Assembly: GCA_035267045.1 (NCBI GenBank)
Contig: DATFMH010000202.1
Location: 1 to 17,680, forward strand
DNA length: 17,680 bases
DNA from: DATFMH01 sp035267045
GTDB lineage: Bacteria; Bacteroidota; Rhodothermia; Balneolales; DATFMH01
Direction: 5' to 3'
The translations under genes and the position numbers were made by a program. This document shows positions 1-7,992 of this stretch, piece by piece; position 1 is the stretch's first letter, and the number at the start of each line of letters is the position of its first letter. The notes beneath the pieces are model-generated. The model was not told the DNA's origin. It made no database searches and was given only the letters and a program-made list of their open reading frames with translations.

Positions 1-440
1 ATGACGAGATCGCGGTAACGATCAGGTGGCAGAATCTGAATCCCTTCGGGGTAGGCATTATTAAAACGTTGTATCTCTATTTCGATTGGTTTGTGGAGCC
101 ATTTAATGGATTTTAGTATCCATTTTTTTAAATCCGTTTCAGTATTTCTGAATAGACGTAGTTCAGAGGGGGAACGTCCTATTTTATGTGAAATAACTTT
201 CAATAATTTCGAAATCTCCCCGATGATCTTTACCGATTCTTCCAGGGTTACTAAAGAATAAGATCGTTCCTTAACTTTTATAATTTTACTGTCCAAAGTC
301 CGTCGATATAAAGCCAAACCATTTTGATAACTACTCCATCTGCCTTCACGATCTATTCGAAGTGAAAGTTTTTCAGGCATTTCAATGAATAAAGAATGAC
401 CGCTGTATATCTGTATATTCTGTTCGGGGATGGGTGACAT
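1..440 (-). CDS. Partial CDS, probable radical SAM protein, N-terminal part
   Basis: An open frame on the minus strand starts at ATG 440-438 and runs without a stop off the left edge, giving 146 complete codons. An in-frame stop (TAA) lies near 500-498 with no other ATG between, which fixes the start; no clear Shine-Dalgarno is visible. The visible part is soluble and charged, with no signal peptide or membrane segment. It begins MSPIPEQNIQIYSG and ends PEGIQILPPDRYRDLV. The last motif (ILPPDRY-x-x-LV) resembles the stretch that, in a family of radical SAM proteins, stands just before the CxxxxCxxC-type iron-sulfur cluster motif. The cluster motif itself would lie outside the window, so the family name is an inference from memory of that motif. 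It is co-directional with the kinase gene at 740-1096 but separated by about 300 bases. No link with the glycan locus is apparent. Confidence 0.6.
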   Translation of the reverse strand, partial: MSPIPEQNIQIYSGHSLFIEMPEKLSLRIDREGRWSSYQNGLALYRRTLDSKIIKVKERSYSLVTLEESVKIIGEISKLLKVISHKIGRSPSELRLFRNTETDLKKWILKSIKWLHKPIEIEIQRFNNAYPEGIQILPPDRYRDLV

Positions 441-739
441 TTTGTATGTGAATAGTATTAATTGAAATGAGAAACTCGAAATAATATATGACCGGATTTA
501 ATCAAATGGAAGGTGTTTAACAGTGATAAGTGATCAATTAATAAAGAATCTCGTTATGAGGCTCTGCCTGGCAACATACTGCTGGGGCACTTTTTGTCCA
601 TTTATATCACTTTAAATTTGACAGGATGCAGAGCGTCCAATTGTGCATTACGCCCCACAGAGATGTAATGATATAAAAATCAAAATAATGTCGATTGTTT
701 CTTGACAGTAACCATCACAGCCTGCACCTTTGTTCACTG
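441..739. other. Intergenic gap with weak inverted repeats
   Basis: No credible gene was found in these 299 bases; the longest start-to-stop frames I could read are tiny. An exact 11-base inverted repeat (TTTAACAGTGA at 516-526, TCACTGTTAAA at 734-744) brackets almost the whole gap, and its right arm overlaps the kinase stop codon. Smaller internal pairs are GCTCTGC 561-567 with GCAGAGC 628-634, and TTTATATCA 601-609 with TGATATAAA 669-677; these cross rather than nest. The part around 555-660 is richer in G and C than its surroundings. It could be a decayed element or a structured 3' UTR, or the pairings could be chance. Confidence 0.35.
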
Positions 740-1096
740 TTAAAATGATGCTAAGAAATAAGGCCCAAAAACAAGTATACCGATAATCACAGCTCCAATG
801 GCGACGATCAGGACTGCACCTGACGCTATATCCTTCACTTCTTTGATTCCCGGATTCAGATCTGGTGAAACAACATCGGATAAACGCTCAATAGCCGTAT
901 TCAATGATTCGGCCGACCAGACCATAATGATGGAAAATGTAATGAATGCCCATTCAGTTGTATTGAGTTCATAATAGATCCCGAATACAAAGACAGATAT
1001 TGTAGCAGCAGCATGAATTTTTGCGTTCGGCTCGGTATTAATCAGGTTTAACAAGCCATTAATAGCATTTTTAAAACTTTTCCCAAGGCTGTTCAT
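740..1096 (-). CDS. dgkA: Diacylglycerol/undecaprenol kinase, DgkA family
   Basis: A small integral-membrane lipid kinase of 118 residues, the usual size of the family. It phosphorylates diacylglycerol or undecaprenol with ATP at the inner membrane, recycling lipid carriers. The signature AESLNTAIERLSD is clear. Glu22, Glu63, Asn66, Glu70, Lys88 and Asp89 stand at a constant offset of six from E. coli DgkA Glu28, Glu69, Asn72, Glu76, Lys94 and Asp95, so the catalytic Glu and the metal-binding Glu residues are all present. Three hydrophobic segments are visible, at about 29-45, 49-62 and 90-115. The start is supported by a strong AGGAGAGA ribosome site. Whether the true substrate is diacylglycerol or undecaprenol cannot be read from the sequence; many short Bacteroidota and Firmicutes members are undecaprenol kinases. 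It appears unrelated to the glycan locus. Confidence 0.93.
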   Translation of the reverse strand: MNSLGKSFKNAINGLLNLINTEPNAKIHAAATISVFVFGIYYELNTTEWAFITFSIIMVWSAESLNTAIERLSDVVSPDLNPGIKEVKDIASGAVLIVAIGAVIIGILVFGPYFLASF

Positions 1097-1101
1097 GATA
1101 A

Positions 1102-1109
1102 TCTCTCCT
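1102..1109 (-). promoter_or_regulatory. Shine-Dalgarno site of the lipid kinase gene
   Basis: The minus strand reads AGGAGAGA five bases before the ATG at 1096. This is unusually close to the anti-Shine-Dalgarno complement for this window, where most genes lack a clear site. It confirms the start. Confidence 0.7.
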
Positions 1110-1235
1110 GAAAATAATTATACAATGAAATGCATTAAATCATATTTATAAATAACGGCATAAGTGGAGATATGAAAAATATAATACGTTAATGTGAGTG
1201 TAAGATATGCAGAAGATTGTTATTTAAAACAGAGA

Positions 1236-1254
1236 AATACCGGAAAACGGTATT
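1236..1254 (-). terminator. Possible weak terminator hairpin after the LacI-family gene
   Basis: AATACCG (1236-1242) and CGGTATT (1248-1254) form a 7-bp perfect stem with a 5-base loop, about 87 bases past the regulator's stop. On the minus strand it is followed by TCTCTGTTTT, a broken U-tract, so termination would be weak. It is the only hairpin I noticed between the two minus-strand genes. Confidence 0.3.
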
Positions 1255-1340
1255 AGTACACAAAAAGCACGGAGAAAATGCAAAAGATGAAAGGTTATTT
1301 CAGGTTTCGATAAAAAAGTGAATGAAAAGAATGAATTTAA

Positions 1341-2339
1341 CTAAGATGATTCCCTGACCTGCAGGCTGACTGGTACCATACTCAACATTCCATGTTGTTG
1401 TGTTGGGTTTTTTATTCGCTCAATCAGTTCATTGATAGACGTTGCACCAAGTTTCTTGAAATCGGTACGAATAGAAGATACTGTTGGGTGGCGTTGTTCA
1501 TTTGCAGGTAGATCATCAAAACCAATTATAGCTATATCTTCAGGAAGCTTATAACCATGTGTTTTGGCCTTTTCCAGGAAAGCATGTCCCATCAAATCAT
1601 TACAAGCGAAAATGGCCCGCGGTTTTTGTTTCGCTTTCTCGAAGCATTCAAAAGCTTTGACACCTGCTTCAAATGTAAAATCCCCATCGCATTCCCAGAC
1701 AAAATCCATTGCTTCCGATTGCAGTACATAATCGCGGAAACCATTGTACCGGAATCGTGCTTCTGCTTTTTGAAACGGTCCCTTAATTATTCCTACAGTA
1801 TCATAATTGTTTTGCTCAAAATGCTGTGCAGCAAGGTGTCCGCCGCTGTAGCTGTCGAAAGTGATAGTAGAAAAAACAGGGTTTTCAATAAGTCCATTTG
1901 AAACTATTGGATATAAAGGAGGGATAGACTTATTTAGTTCTTTATATTCTTCTTGAGTCAGTTCAGGTGCAAAAAGAATTATAGCATGATAATTCTTAGT
2001 AAGATCGAGGAGGATGTTTTTAAGTTCTTTTTTTGGTTTATGGAGGCTGAGTAAGAATAGTTGAACATCATTTTCTATAGCCGCCCAGTTAAATCCGTGA
2101 AAAAAAGATGCATAAAACTCACCAACGTGATGACCGGTAACGACAAGGGCAAACCGCTTATTAGTATCAATTGAAAAGGGGCGGTTGATTTTAGAAATCG
2201 GGTAATTCAATTTTTCTGCACAAATCAGTATTTCCTTTTGAGCTTTCGATCCTATTTTCCCGGATCCGCTCAAAACCCTTGAAACGGTCGATATGGAATA
2301 TCCCGTTGCTTCTGCTATATCTTTTAGTGTTGTTTTCAT
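1341..2339 (-). CDS. LacI/GalR-family transcriptional regulator
   Basis: 332 residues, the normal LacI-family length. Residues 4-23 form the helix-turn-helix (TLKDIAEATGYSISTVSRVL), including the T-V-S-R-V recognition helix. From about residue 62 to the end there is a sugar-binding periplasmic-binding-protein-like domain; typical late motifs are FACNDLMG (about 244-251) and IIGFDDLP (271-278). The hinge is unusual: where the family has Y-x-P-N-x-x-A-x-x-L, this protein has Y46-P-I-S-K-I-N-R-P-F55, so Phe replaces the minor-groove Leu and a Pro lies inside the hinge helix. The likely role is to sense a mono- or oligosaccharide and control the adjacent GH3, GH92 and SusC operons. An operator-like palindrome is present upstream of susC (8287-8300). 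Repressor versus activator cannot be told. Autoregulation is possible because a TATATTTG box lies 49-56 bases upstream of its start. Confidence 0.93.
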   Translation of the reverse strand: MKTTLKDIAEATGYSISTVSRVLSGSGKIGSKAQKEILICAEKLNYPISKINRPFSIDTNKRFALVVTGHHVGEFYASFFHGFNWAAIENDVQLFLLSLHKPKKELKNILLDLTKNYHAIILFAPELTQEEYKELNKSIPPLYPIVSNGLIENPVFSTITFDSYSGGHLAAQHFEQNNYDTVGIIKGPFQKAEARFRYNGFRDYVLQSEAMDFVWECDGDFTFEAGVKAFECFEKAKQKPRAIFACNDLMGHAFLEKAKTHGYKLPEDIAIIGFDDLPANEQRHPTVSSIRTDFKKLGATSINELIERIKNPTQQHGMLSMVPVSLQVRESS

Positions 2340-2387
2340 GCTTCTTTAAGTCAATAAAATTTTAAAGGCAATGAATATGACAGACAA

Positions 2388-2395
2388 CAAATATA
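2388..2395 (-). promoter_or_regulatory. Candidate -7 promoter box for the LacI-family gene
   Basis: The minus strand reads TATATTTG, an exact match to the Bacteroidota -7 consensus TAnnTTTG, 49-56 bases before the regulator's ATG. The same octamer occurs twice upstream of susC. I did not find a clear TTTG/TTG -33 element at the usual 19-21 base spacing, so the call rests on the -7 box and its position. Confidence 0.4.
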
Positions 2396-2761
2396 AATGT
2401 GATTGTGATAACATTGACTATTTGTATAAACCAATTTTAATGCGACTTTCCGGTAAATGGTGGAAGTCATATTCAATACTTAAAATGTAACTGTCAAATT
2501 TGATTGCCGGCGTATTTCCCCATAAATGAAATTCAGATAAATTGATTCAATCCGATGAACGTTTACCCATAAATAATATGAAAAAAATTGCATTAATCGT
2601 TAATAGTTAGTGAAAATTTTTATCAAATAAAAGTGCTTGTTTACAATAAAGGCTGAGAATATTTAGGTGATTTGATAATTATATGGCCATAACATCATAA
2701 AAATGAGGGCTGTAATGAATTTAGTTATGCAAAAAACACAATCTATTTTTGGGAAAAGGAT

Positions 2762-2796
2762 AAAAAAAAGGCAGGTGTTATGGTTAAATACCCGCC
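2762..2796 (-). terminator. Intrinsic terminator of the GH3 gene
   Basis: On the minus strand GGCGGGTATT (2796-2787) pairs with AACACCTGCC (2779-2770) over 10 positions, with one A-C mismatch and one G-U wobble, across a 7-base loop. An eight-T run (2769-2762) follows immediately. It starts 27 bases after the GH3 stop codon. The plus strand also has a T-run after the stem, so it may act in both directions. Confidence 0.8.
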
Positions 2797-2822
2797 TCTT
2801 TTTTATAAGATGATGAGTGATG

Positions 2823-5099
2823 TTACTGGGGATTCACTACCTGCAGCGTATCAGTCTGAACCTCTGCTGAATTGGGGCCGGTCATGATTTCAAATGTACC
2901 CGGCTCTACAACTTTTTTCATATGCAAGTTGTACATACTCATTTTTTGTGGAGTCAGGGTAAATGTAACCTGTCTGGATTCGCCGGGTTTCAGATTTACA
3001 TGAGCAAATCCTTTAAGCTCTTTAACACGTGGACTCACATCTGCGTATTTTTCACTTATATAAAACTGGGCAATTTCTTCACCGGCCCGTTTCCCGGTAT
3101 TTGTGATTGTCACATGAACTTTTACAGAATCCCCGGTTGTTATTTTATGCTTGTCCAATGTCGGTTTGCTGTATTTGAATGTAGTATAACTTAGGCCATA
3201 ACCGAACGGGTATTGAGGCGTATTGGGTACATCAAGGTATTTTGATGTGTATTTATTATTCTTTTGAAATGGCCGGCCTGTATTATAGTGATTGTAGTAC
3301 AAGGGTATTTGCCCAACATCTCTTGGAAATGTTGTAGTTAATTTTCCTGATGGGTTATAGTCACCGAATAATACATCTGAAATTGCTGGTCCCGCTTCGG
3401 TACCTAAAAACCAGGTTTCCAGAATACCGGGTACGTTATCGCTTATCCATGGAAGGGTTAAAGGACGGCCATTCATAAGTACGACTACGACAGGTGTACC
3501 CGTTTTTTCAATAGCTTTTACAAATTCGAGTTGTTTCCCCGGAAGTCCTATTTTTGACCGGCTGGCTGCTTCACCACTCATGGTTTCCGATTCGCCAACA
3601 CATACGATGGCAACATCGGCTTGCCGGGCATATCGAACGGCTTTGCTGAATCCACTCGTTGAACCACCCTTGATATTGACGCCTTTATCGTATAGGATGC
3701 GGGTATTGGAGGATACTTTGTCTTTAATACCTTTGAGAACGGTTTGTACGTCCTGCCAGTGTGAAGCACCGTGCCACGGACCCAATAGATCTTTCTTATT
3801 GTCAGCCAGTGGACCCAATAATGCAATAGTCTTCAGATTTTTGTTCAGAGGTAAGATATTATGGTTATTCTTTAACAGAACTATTGATTTTTTGGCCATT
3901 TCCCGTGCGAGTTTCAAATTTGCGGTCGTCATGGTATCCCGGTGTTCCCTTTGCGGATCGCAATATTTATAGGGATCTTTAAAAAGGCCGAGCTCAAATT
4001 TCATTTTTAAAATTCTTTTTACAGCCTGATCGATGGTGGACTCTTTAACGACTCCCTGTTTTACCAGTTTGGGTAATTCTTTCAGGAAAAGGCCACTTTG
4101 CATATCCATATCCGTACCGGCTTTAATAGATATTTCAGCGGCTTGAGCATCATCTTTTGCTACCCGGTGATGTTCCAATTCTTTGATAGCTGTATAGTCC
4201 GTAACAACAAAACCTTTGAATCCCCATTCGTTTCTTAATACATCAGTCAGGAGAAAATGATTACTGGTGGAAGGTTCCCCATTGAGTGTATTGAAAGAAG
4301 TCATGATGGTTGCAGCACCTGCGTCAATGGCAGCTTTATAGGTCGGTAGATAAATAGAGCGCAGACGGCGCATCGACATATCGACAGTATTATAATCGCG
4401 ACCGGCTTCGACGGCACCATATGCGGCATAATGTTTTACGCATGCAAGTACGGTGTTTGTAGCTGAGAGATCATTACCCTGAAAACCTTTTACACGAGCA
4501 CGCGCGATTGCAGAACCGAGGTATGGATCTTCACCCGCACCTTCCACGATACGGCCCCAGCGGGGATCACGTGCGATGTCAACCATCGGTGCAAATGTCC
4601 ATTGTAATCCGGATGCAGAAGCTTCGACTGCAGCAACCCGGGAGGTCTTACCTATGAGCGAAGGATTCCATGAACAGGATTCTGCCAGAGGAACCGGGAA
4701 TTCTGTTCTGAATCCGTGGATAACATCATAGCCGAAGATGAGGGGAATATGCAAGCGGCTGCTATCTACGGCAATTTCTTGAAGCTTACGGGTATAGCTC
4801 GCTCCATACGCATTAAAAATAGAACCAACTTTACCTTCCTTAAGGAGTTTTTCATAATTACTGCGGATATAGGGTCCTGTGATATTCATATCACTCGTAA
4901 ACTGTGTCAATTGACCAACTTTCTCTTCGATATTCATTAAAGACAATACCGAATCTGCTTTTTGGTTTAAAGTGGCCGTGTCATATTTCTGTTGTGCAGG
5001 CGGTTCATTTGATTGTGTTTGTGCCGAAAAATTACAGCCAGAAATAGATACTATCATCAGGCCAACGGAGATAAATAGAAATGTTAATTTATTTTTCAT
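2823..5099 (-). CDS. bglX: GH3 beta-glucosidase lipoprotein, BglX type
   Basis: An exo-acting retaining beta-glucosidase that would release glucose from beta-gluco-oligosaccharides. I choose ATG 5099 (758 residues, MKNKLTFLF...); an upstream in-frame TTG at 5123 adds eight residues before an otherwise normal signal peptide. The lipobox ISGC puts the lipidated Cys at 22. The GH3 N-terminal barrel spans about 50-365, with the Lys222-His223 pair and the nucleophile Asp301 in VVTDY. The GH3 C-terminal domain spans about 405-630; Glu510 in SGEAASR is the expected acid/base. A fibronectin-III-like domain covers about 660-735. Length and order match E. coli BglX. It is divergent from GH92 across a 420-base region and lies next to the LacI-family gene, but has its own terminator. 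Lipidation suggests membrane anchoring, probably facing the periplasm, for the last step of glucan breakdown. Xylosidase activity cannot be excluded from sequence alone. Confidence 0.93.
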   Translation of the reverse strand: MKNKLTFLFISVGLMIVSISGCNFSAQTQSNEPPAQQKYDTATLNQKADSVLSLMNIEEKVGQLTQFTSDMNITGPYIRSNYEKLLKEGKVGSIFNAYGASYTRKLQEIAVDSSRLHIPLIFGYDVIHGFRTEFPVPLAESCSWNPSLIGKTSRVAAVEASASGLQWTFAPMVDIARDPRWGRIVEGAGEDPYLGSAIARARVKGFQGNDLSATNTVLACVKHYAAYGAVEAGRDYNTVDMSMRRLRSIYLPTYKAAIDAGAATIMTSFNTLNGEPSTSNHFLLTDVLRNEWGFKGFVVTDYTAIKELEHHRVAKDDAQAAEISIKAGTDMDMQSGLFLKELPKLVKQGVVKESTIDQAVKRILKMKFELGLFKDPYKYCDPQREHRDTMTTANLKLAREMAKKSIVLLKNNHNILPLNKNLKTIALLGPLADNKKDLLGPWHGASHWQDVQTVLKGIKDKVSSNTRILYDKGVNIKGGSTSGFSKAVRYARQADVAIVCVGESETMSGEAASRSKIGLPGKQLEFVKAIEKTGTPVVVVLMNGRPLTLPWISDNVPGILETWFLGTEAGPAISDVLFGDYNPSGKLTTTFPRDVGQIPLYYNHYNTGRPFQKNNKYTSKYLDVPNTPQYPFGYGLSYTTFKYSKPTLDKHKITTGDSVKVHVTITNTGKRAGEEIAQFYISEKYADVSPRVKELKGFAHVNLKPGESRQVTFTLTPQKMSMYNLHMKKVVEPGTFEIMTGPNSAEVQTDTLQVVNPQ

Positions 5100-5519
5100 G
5101 GTAATAATTGAATATGTAGTCAATGAAATAAATGTGAAGTGTCCATTTTAATATCCCTTACTAAAAAGCAATATAAAGGGGTGACTTTCAAGAATCTTGC
5201 AAATATCGTACTTAATAATGCAAATAATAAGGTAAAATTGTCAAAAAAAAGTGAAAAATTTTGTATTTAAGAAATGATAGTGCATCTGGCAAATAAGGCG
5301 ATATAATCTTTTTATGTAACCTATAGATAATTACGCTAAAAATTATCAAGTTGAGCTAAAGTGGTTTTAGTTTTAGCGATGTTATACTCACACTGTTAAT
5401 TATATTGGTTAAGATTATGGACTGATCCATAAATATTTAGATTAATATTAATTGACAGGTTTACTGTTTGTGTAATCGCATGGTTGGATTTCCCATTTCA
5501 CCAAAAAGATACTTAGGAA
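5100..5519. promoter_or_regulatory. Divergent promoter region between GH3 and GH92
   Basis: No gene is seen in these 420 AT-rich bases; both flanking genes must start transcription from here. The notable structure is an inverted repeat, CGCTAAAA (5334-5341) with TTTTAGCG (5371-5378). Inside it is a second smaller pair, CTAAA 5356-5360 with TTTAG 5366-5370. The four GCTAAA/TTTTAG-type half sites within 45 bases look like a regulator-binding cluster. No exact TAnnTTTG box was found on either strand; TACTGTTTG at 5462-5470 is a near match with one extra base. No copy of the GAAGCGCTTC site is present here. Confidence 0.45.
5334..5378. repeat. Nested inverted repeat CGCTAAAA/TTTTAGCG
   Basis: Outer 8-base perfect arms lie at 5334-5341 and 5371-5378; inner arms lie at 5356-5360 and 5366-5370. 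It lies about 235 bases upstream of the GH3 start and 142 upstream of the GH92 start, inside the divergent promoter region, so operator function is a reasonable guess. Confidence 0.5.
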
Positions 5520-7736
5520 ATGAAAAATGTAAAAAATTATCTGATACCTATCATACTTGTAATATTATTGGTACCGGGCGAGGTCGTACTATACGCCCAG
5601 TTAAAGCCCGTTGATTATGTAAATCCATTTATAGGAACAGCAGCCAGGCAAAGTTCCAAAAAAGGTTGGGGAAATGGGAATACCTATCCGGGTGCTGTAG
5701 TTCCATGGGGTATGGTATCGGTCAGCCCGCATACGGCTCCCGGAAGTGCTAATGGTTATATACATGGCAAGCCTTATCTTTATGGTTTTGGACATGTTCA
5801 ACTAAGTGGTGTTGGTTGCAGTGATCTGGGCAACGTGGTATTAATGCCGGCCACAGGTAAAATTGAAACAACTCCCGGAACGTATAAGTCAAAATACGCT
5901 GATGAAAAAGCCTCTCCGGGATATTATAAGACGATTTTAAAACCCAGTGATATCATTGCTGAAATGACGGCCACTACCCGTACCGGAATGAGTAAGTATA
6001 CGTTCCCTGCCGGTGAGGGAGATGCCAATATTTTGCTGGACGCATCGGTTACGGAAAATAGCCGTATGATGCCAGCTTTGGGACATGTTAACATTGTTTC
6101 CAATACGGAAGTGGTAGGATGGACCGAAAGCGGGCATTTCTGCGGGGCACCTCATCAAACTCAAAAGGTTTACTTTGTGGCAAAATTGAGTAAACCGGCC
6201 GACTCAGCAGGAACCTGGATAGGTAACGAGGTTACCCCAGATAAAACACAATCAGGCAGAAGTGTCGGGGCCTATTTCCGTTTTCATTCGAATCAGTCTG
6301 AAACGATCTATATTAAAGTGGGTATTTCATATGTAAGTATCGCCAATGCCCGTCTTAATCTTAAAGCGGAGCAACCGGGGTGGGATTTTGCCGCTATTCG
6401 CGATCAGGCCCGATCCCTATGGAACCACTACCTGTCTCGAATCGAAGTTGAAGGAGGGACGAAAGCAGAAAAAACGATGTTTTATACGGGATTATACCAC
6501 ATGCTGATTCATCCAAGTGTTTTTAATGATGTCAATGGTGATTATTTAACTATGGGACATAACGGTGTGGCCAAAGCGAGGGGATATACGCATTATGATG
6601 TGTATTCTTTGTGGGATACTTATCGTGATGAACATGATTTCCTGACATTATTTTATCCCGAACGAGAGCATGACATGGTGGAGTCGATGTTGGCTATGTA
6701 TAAAGAGAGTCATTGGCTGCCCAAGTGGGAGCTTGCCGGAGGAGAAACCTATGTGATGGTTGGAGATCCGGCTGTAAATGTAATTTCTGAAACTTTTTTC
6801 AATGGTATCCATAATTTTGATACGACACTGGCCTATACCGCAATGAAGCATGAGTCGGTTGATACCGTTAATAATCCCATACGTCCCGGGTTAAAAGAAT
6901 ACATGGCAAATCATTATATTCCCGTCCATACCAAAGGGGTCTGGGGTGGAATGTCGACTACGCTGGAATATAATTTTGCTGATTACGCCCTTTCGCGATT
7001 TGCAAAAGCGATGGGACATAATGAAGACGCATCAAAGTTCTTGAATCGTTCGACGTATTATAAGAATATGTGGGATCCTTCCAGCGGATTCTTGCGTCCT
7101 AAAAATAAGGACGGTTCATGGTATACTCCTTTCGATCCCACAACGAAGAAAGTCAATGAGCCCGGTTTTGTAGAAGGCAATGCATGGAATTACCTGTTTT
7201 TTGTACCACATGATCCACATGGCCTGGCAAATATGATGGGAGGCGATAACGTATTTGTGAAACGGCTTCAGGAAAGTATTGACAAAGGGTATTTTGTAAT
7301 GTGGAATGAACCGGATATGGCTTATCCCTATTTATTTACGTACTTCAAGAACGAGGCGTGGAGAACACAGAAAGCAGTTCGCGAAACCATGAAAGAAGAT
7401 TTTACTCCGAATGCGGACGGCTTGCCTGGTAATGATGATTGTGGTGTTACATCGGCATGGTACGTATTCAGTGCTCTTGGATTTTATCCCGCTAATCCCG
7501 TTAGCGGTAAATACCGTTTAGGCAGTCCGTTATTCAAAAAGGTTGTTATCCATTTGAATCCAAAATATTATGCGGGAAATTTGTTTATTATCAAGGCTGA
7601 TAATGCATCAGGTCAAAATATTTATGTCAAATCAGTGAAATTAAACGGGCAGACTTATAAAAAAACCTACATAACTCATAGCGATATAGAGAATGGCGGA
7701 TTGATCGAGTTTGCGATGGGGGATAAGCATAAATAA
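5520..7736 (+). CDS. GH92 exo-alpha-mannosidase
   Basis: 738 residues, usual for family GH92 (calcium-dependent, inverting exo-alpha-mannosidases, mostly acting on alpha-1,2/1,3/1,4/1,6-mannose). Residues 1-26 form a signal peptide, probably cleaved at LYA|Q; there is no lipobox, so a soluble periplasmic enzyme is likely. The N-terminal beta-sandwich opens with VDYVNPFIGT (31-40). Family motifs in the (alpha/alpha)6 domain are VEGNAWNYLFFVPHD (551-565; Glu552 is the expected general acid), MWNEPDMAYPYLF (594-606), and GLPGNDDCGVTSAWYVFSALGFYP (broken as GLPGNDDCG 634-642 and TSAWYVF 644-650; Asp639/Asp640 provide the expected base). The start ATG 5520 follows TTAGGA closely. It is divergent from GH3 and ends at a strong terminator before the susC operon. 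A mannosidase beside beta-glucanase genes suggests a mannan-plus-glucan substrate such as fungal wall. The exact linkage preference cannot be told. Confidence 0.93.
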   Translation: MKNVKNYLIPIILVILLVPGEVVLYAQLKPVDYVNPFIGTAARQSSKKGWGNGNTYPGAVVPWGMVSVSPHTAPGSANGYIHGKPYLYGFGHVQLSGVGCSDLGNVVLMPATGKIETTPGTYKSKYADEKASPGYYKTILKPSDIIAEMTATTRTGMSKYTFPAGEGDANILLDASVTENSRMMPALGHVNIVSNTEVVGWTESGHFCGAPHQTQKVYFVAKLSKPADSAGTWIGNEVTPDKTQSGRSVGAYFRFHSNQSETIYIKVGISYVSIANARLNLKAEQPGWDFAAIRDQARSLWNHYLSRIEVEGGTKAEKTMFYTGLYHMLIHPSVFNDVNGDYLTMGHNGVAKARGYTHYDVYSLWDTYRDEHDFLTLFYPEREHDMVESMLAMYKESHWLPKWELAGGETYVMVGDPAVNVISETFFNGIHNFDTTLAYTAMKHESVDTVNNPIRPGLKEYMANHYIPVHTKGVWGGMSTTLEYNFADYALSRFAKAMGHNEDASKFLNRSTYYKNMWDPSSGFLRPKNKDGSWYTPFDPTTKKVNEPGFVEGNAWNYLFFVPHDPHGLANMMGGDNVFVKRLQESIDKGYFVMWNEPDMAYPYLFTYFKNEAWRTQKAVRETMKEDFTPNADGLPGNDDCGVTSAWYVFSALGFYPANPVSGKYRLGSPLFKKVVIHLNPKYYAGNLFIIKADNASGQNIYVKSVKLNGQTYKKTYITHSDIENGGLIEFAMGDKHK

Positions 7737-7790
7737 AAAATAGTATTGGGTAAGCTAAAAAATTACCGGATCAACAGTTTTATTTATATA

Positions 7791-7825
7791 AAGCCGATTC
7801 TTAGAGAATGAGAATCGGCTTTTTT
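7791..7825 (+). terminator. Intrinsic terminator of the GH92 gene
   Basis: AAGCCGATTCT (7791-7801) and AGAATCGGCTT (7811-7821) form an 11-bp perfect stem with a 9-base loop, followed by T residues to 7825. It begins 54 bases after the GH92 stop and separates GH92 from the susC operon. Confidence 0.9.
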
Positions 7826-7966
7826 ATATAAATCGGACAGATTTTTAAGATATTATTGTAAGTAAAGAAGCTGTAATAATTTGCATTCAAAGGAGTTGTA
7901 GAATTCACTTTTTCATTCAAATCTATATTCAATTCTTGAAATCAGAATATATGCTGTTCAATATAT

Positions 7967-7980
7967 TGCATAATTATGCA
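7967..7980. promoter_or_regulatory. 14-bp perfect palindrome, candidate operator
   Basis: TGCATAATTATGCA is its own reverse complement over all 14 bases. It ends 12 bases before the TATATTTG box at 7993-8000, so it would sit at roughly the -20 to -35 region of that promoter, a common place for operators. It has no central CG, so it is less like a LacI-family site than 8287-8300 and may be read by another regulator. Confidence 0.45.
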
Positions 7981-7992
7981 TATAAATAAGTA

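Larger units (their letters stand above)
2340..2822. other. Intergenic region upstream of the LacI-family gene, downstream of GH3
   Basis: AT-rich, and no gene was seen. It carries the presumed regulator promoter (2388-2395) and the GH3 terminator (2762-2796). Two imperfect dyads could be operator sites. One is GACTTTCC 2444-2451 against GGAAGTC 2462-2468. The other is TGAACGTTTA at 2556-2565, which is 8/10 symmetric with a central CG as in LacI-family operators. Both are weaker than the site upstream of susC. Confidence 0.4.

Noticed and set aside
562..660. Possible 5S-like or structured RNA near TGCCTGGCAAC
   Set aside because: Only a short resemblance to the 5S rRNA end; the internal stems cross each other and none extends beyond 9 bases, so no consistent fold was found.
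1557..1901. 114-codon plus-strand frame inside the LacI-family gene
   Set aside because: Antisense shadow of a clearly recognised protein; no motif of its own.
3580..3972. 130-codon plus-strand frame inside GH3
   Set aside because: Antisense to the well-supported GH3 catalytic region; composition rich in Ser/Leu/Arg without domain features.
5452..5476. TTGACA (5452-5457) followed by TAATCG (5471+5) as a sigma-70 type promoter for GH92
   Set aside because: Spacing is only 15 bases and the E. coli-type consensus is not the one used by Bacteroidota primary sigma; not strong enough to list.
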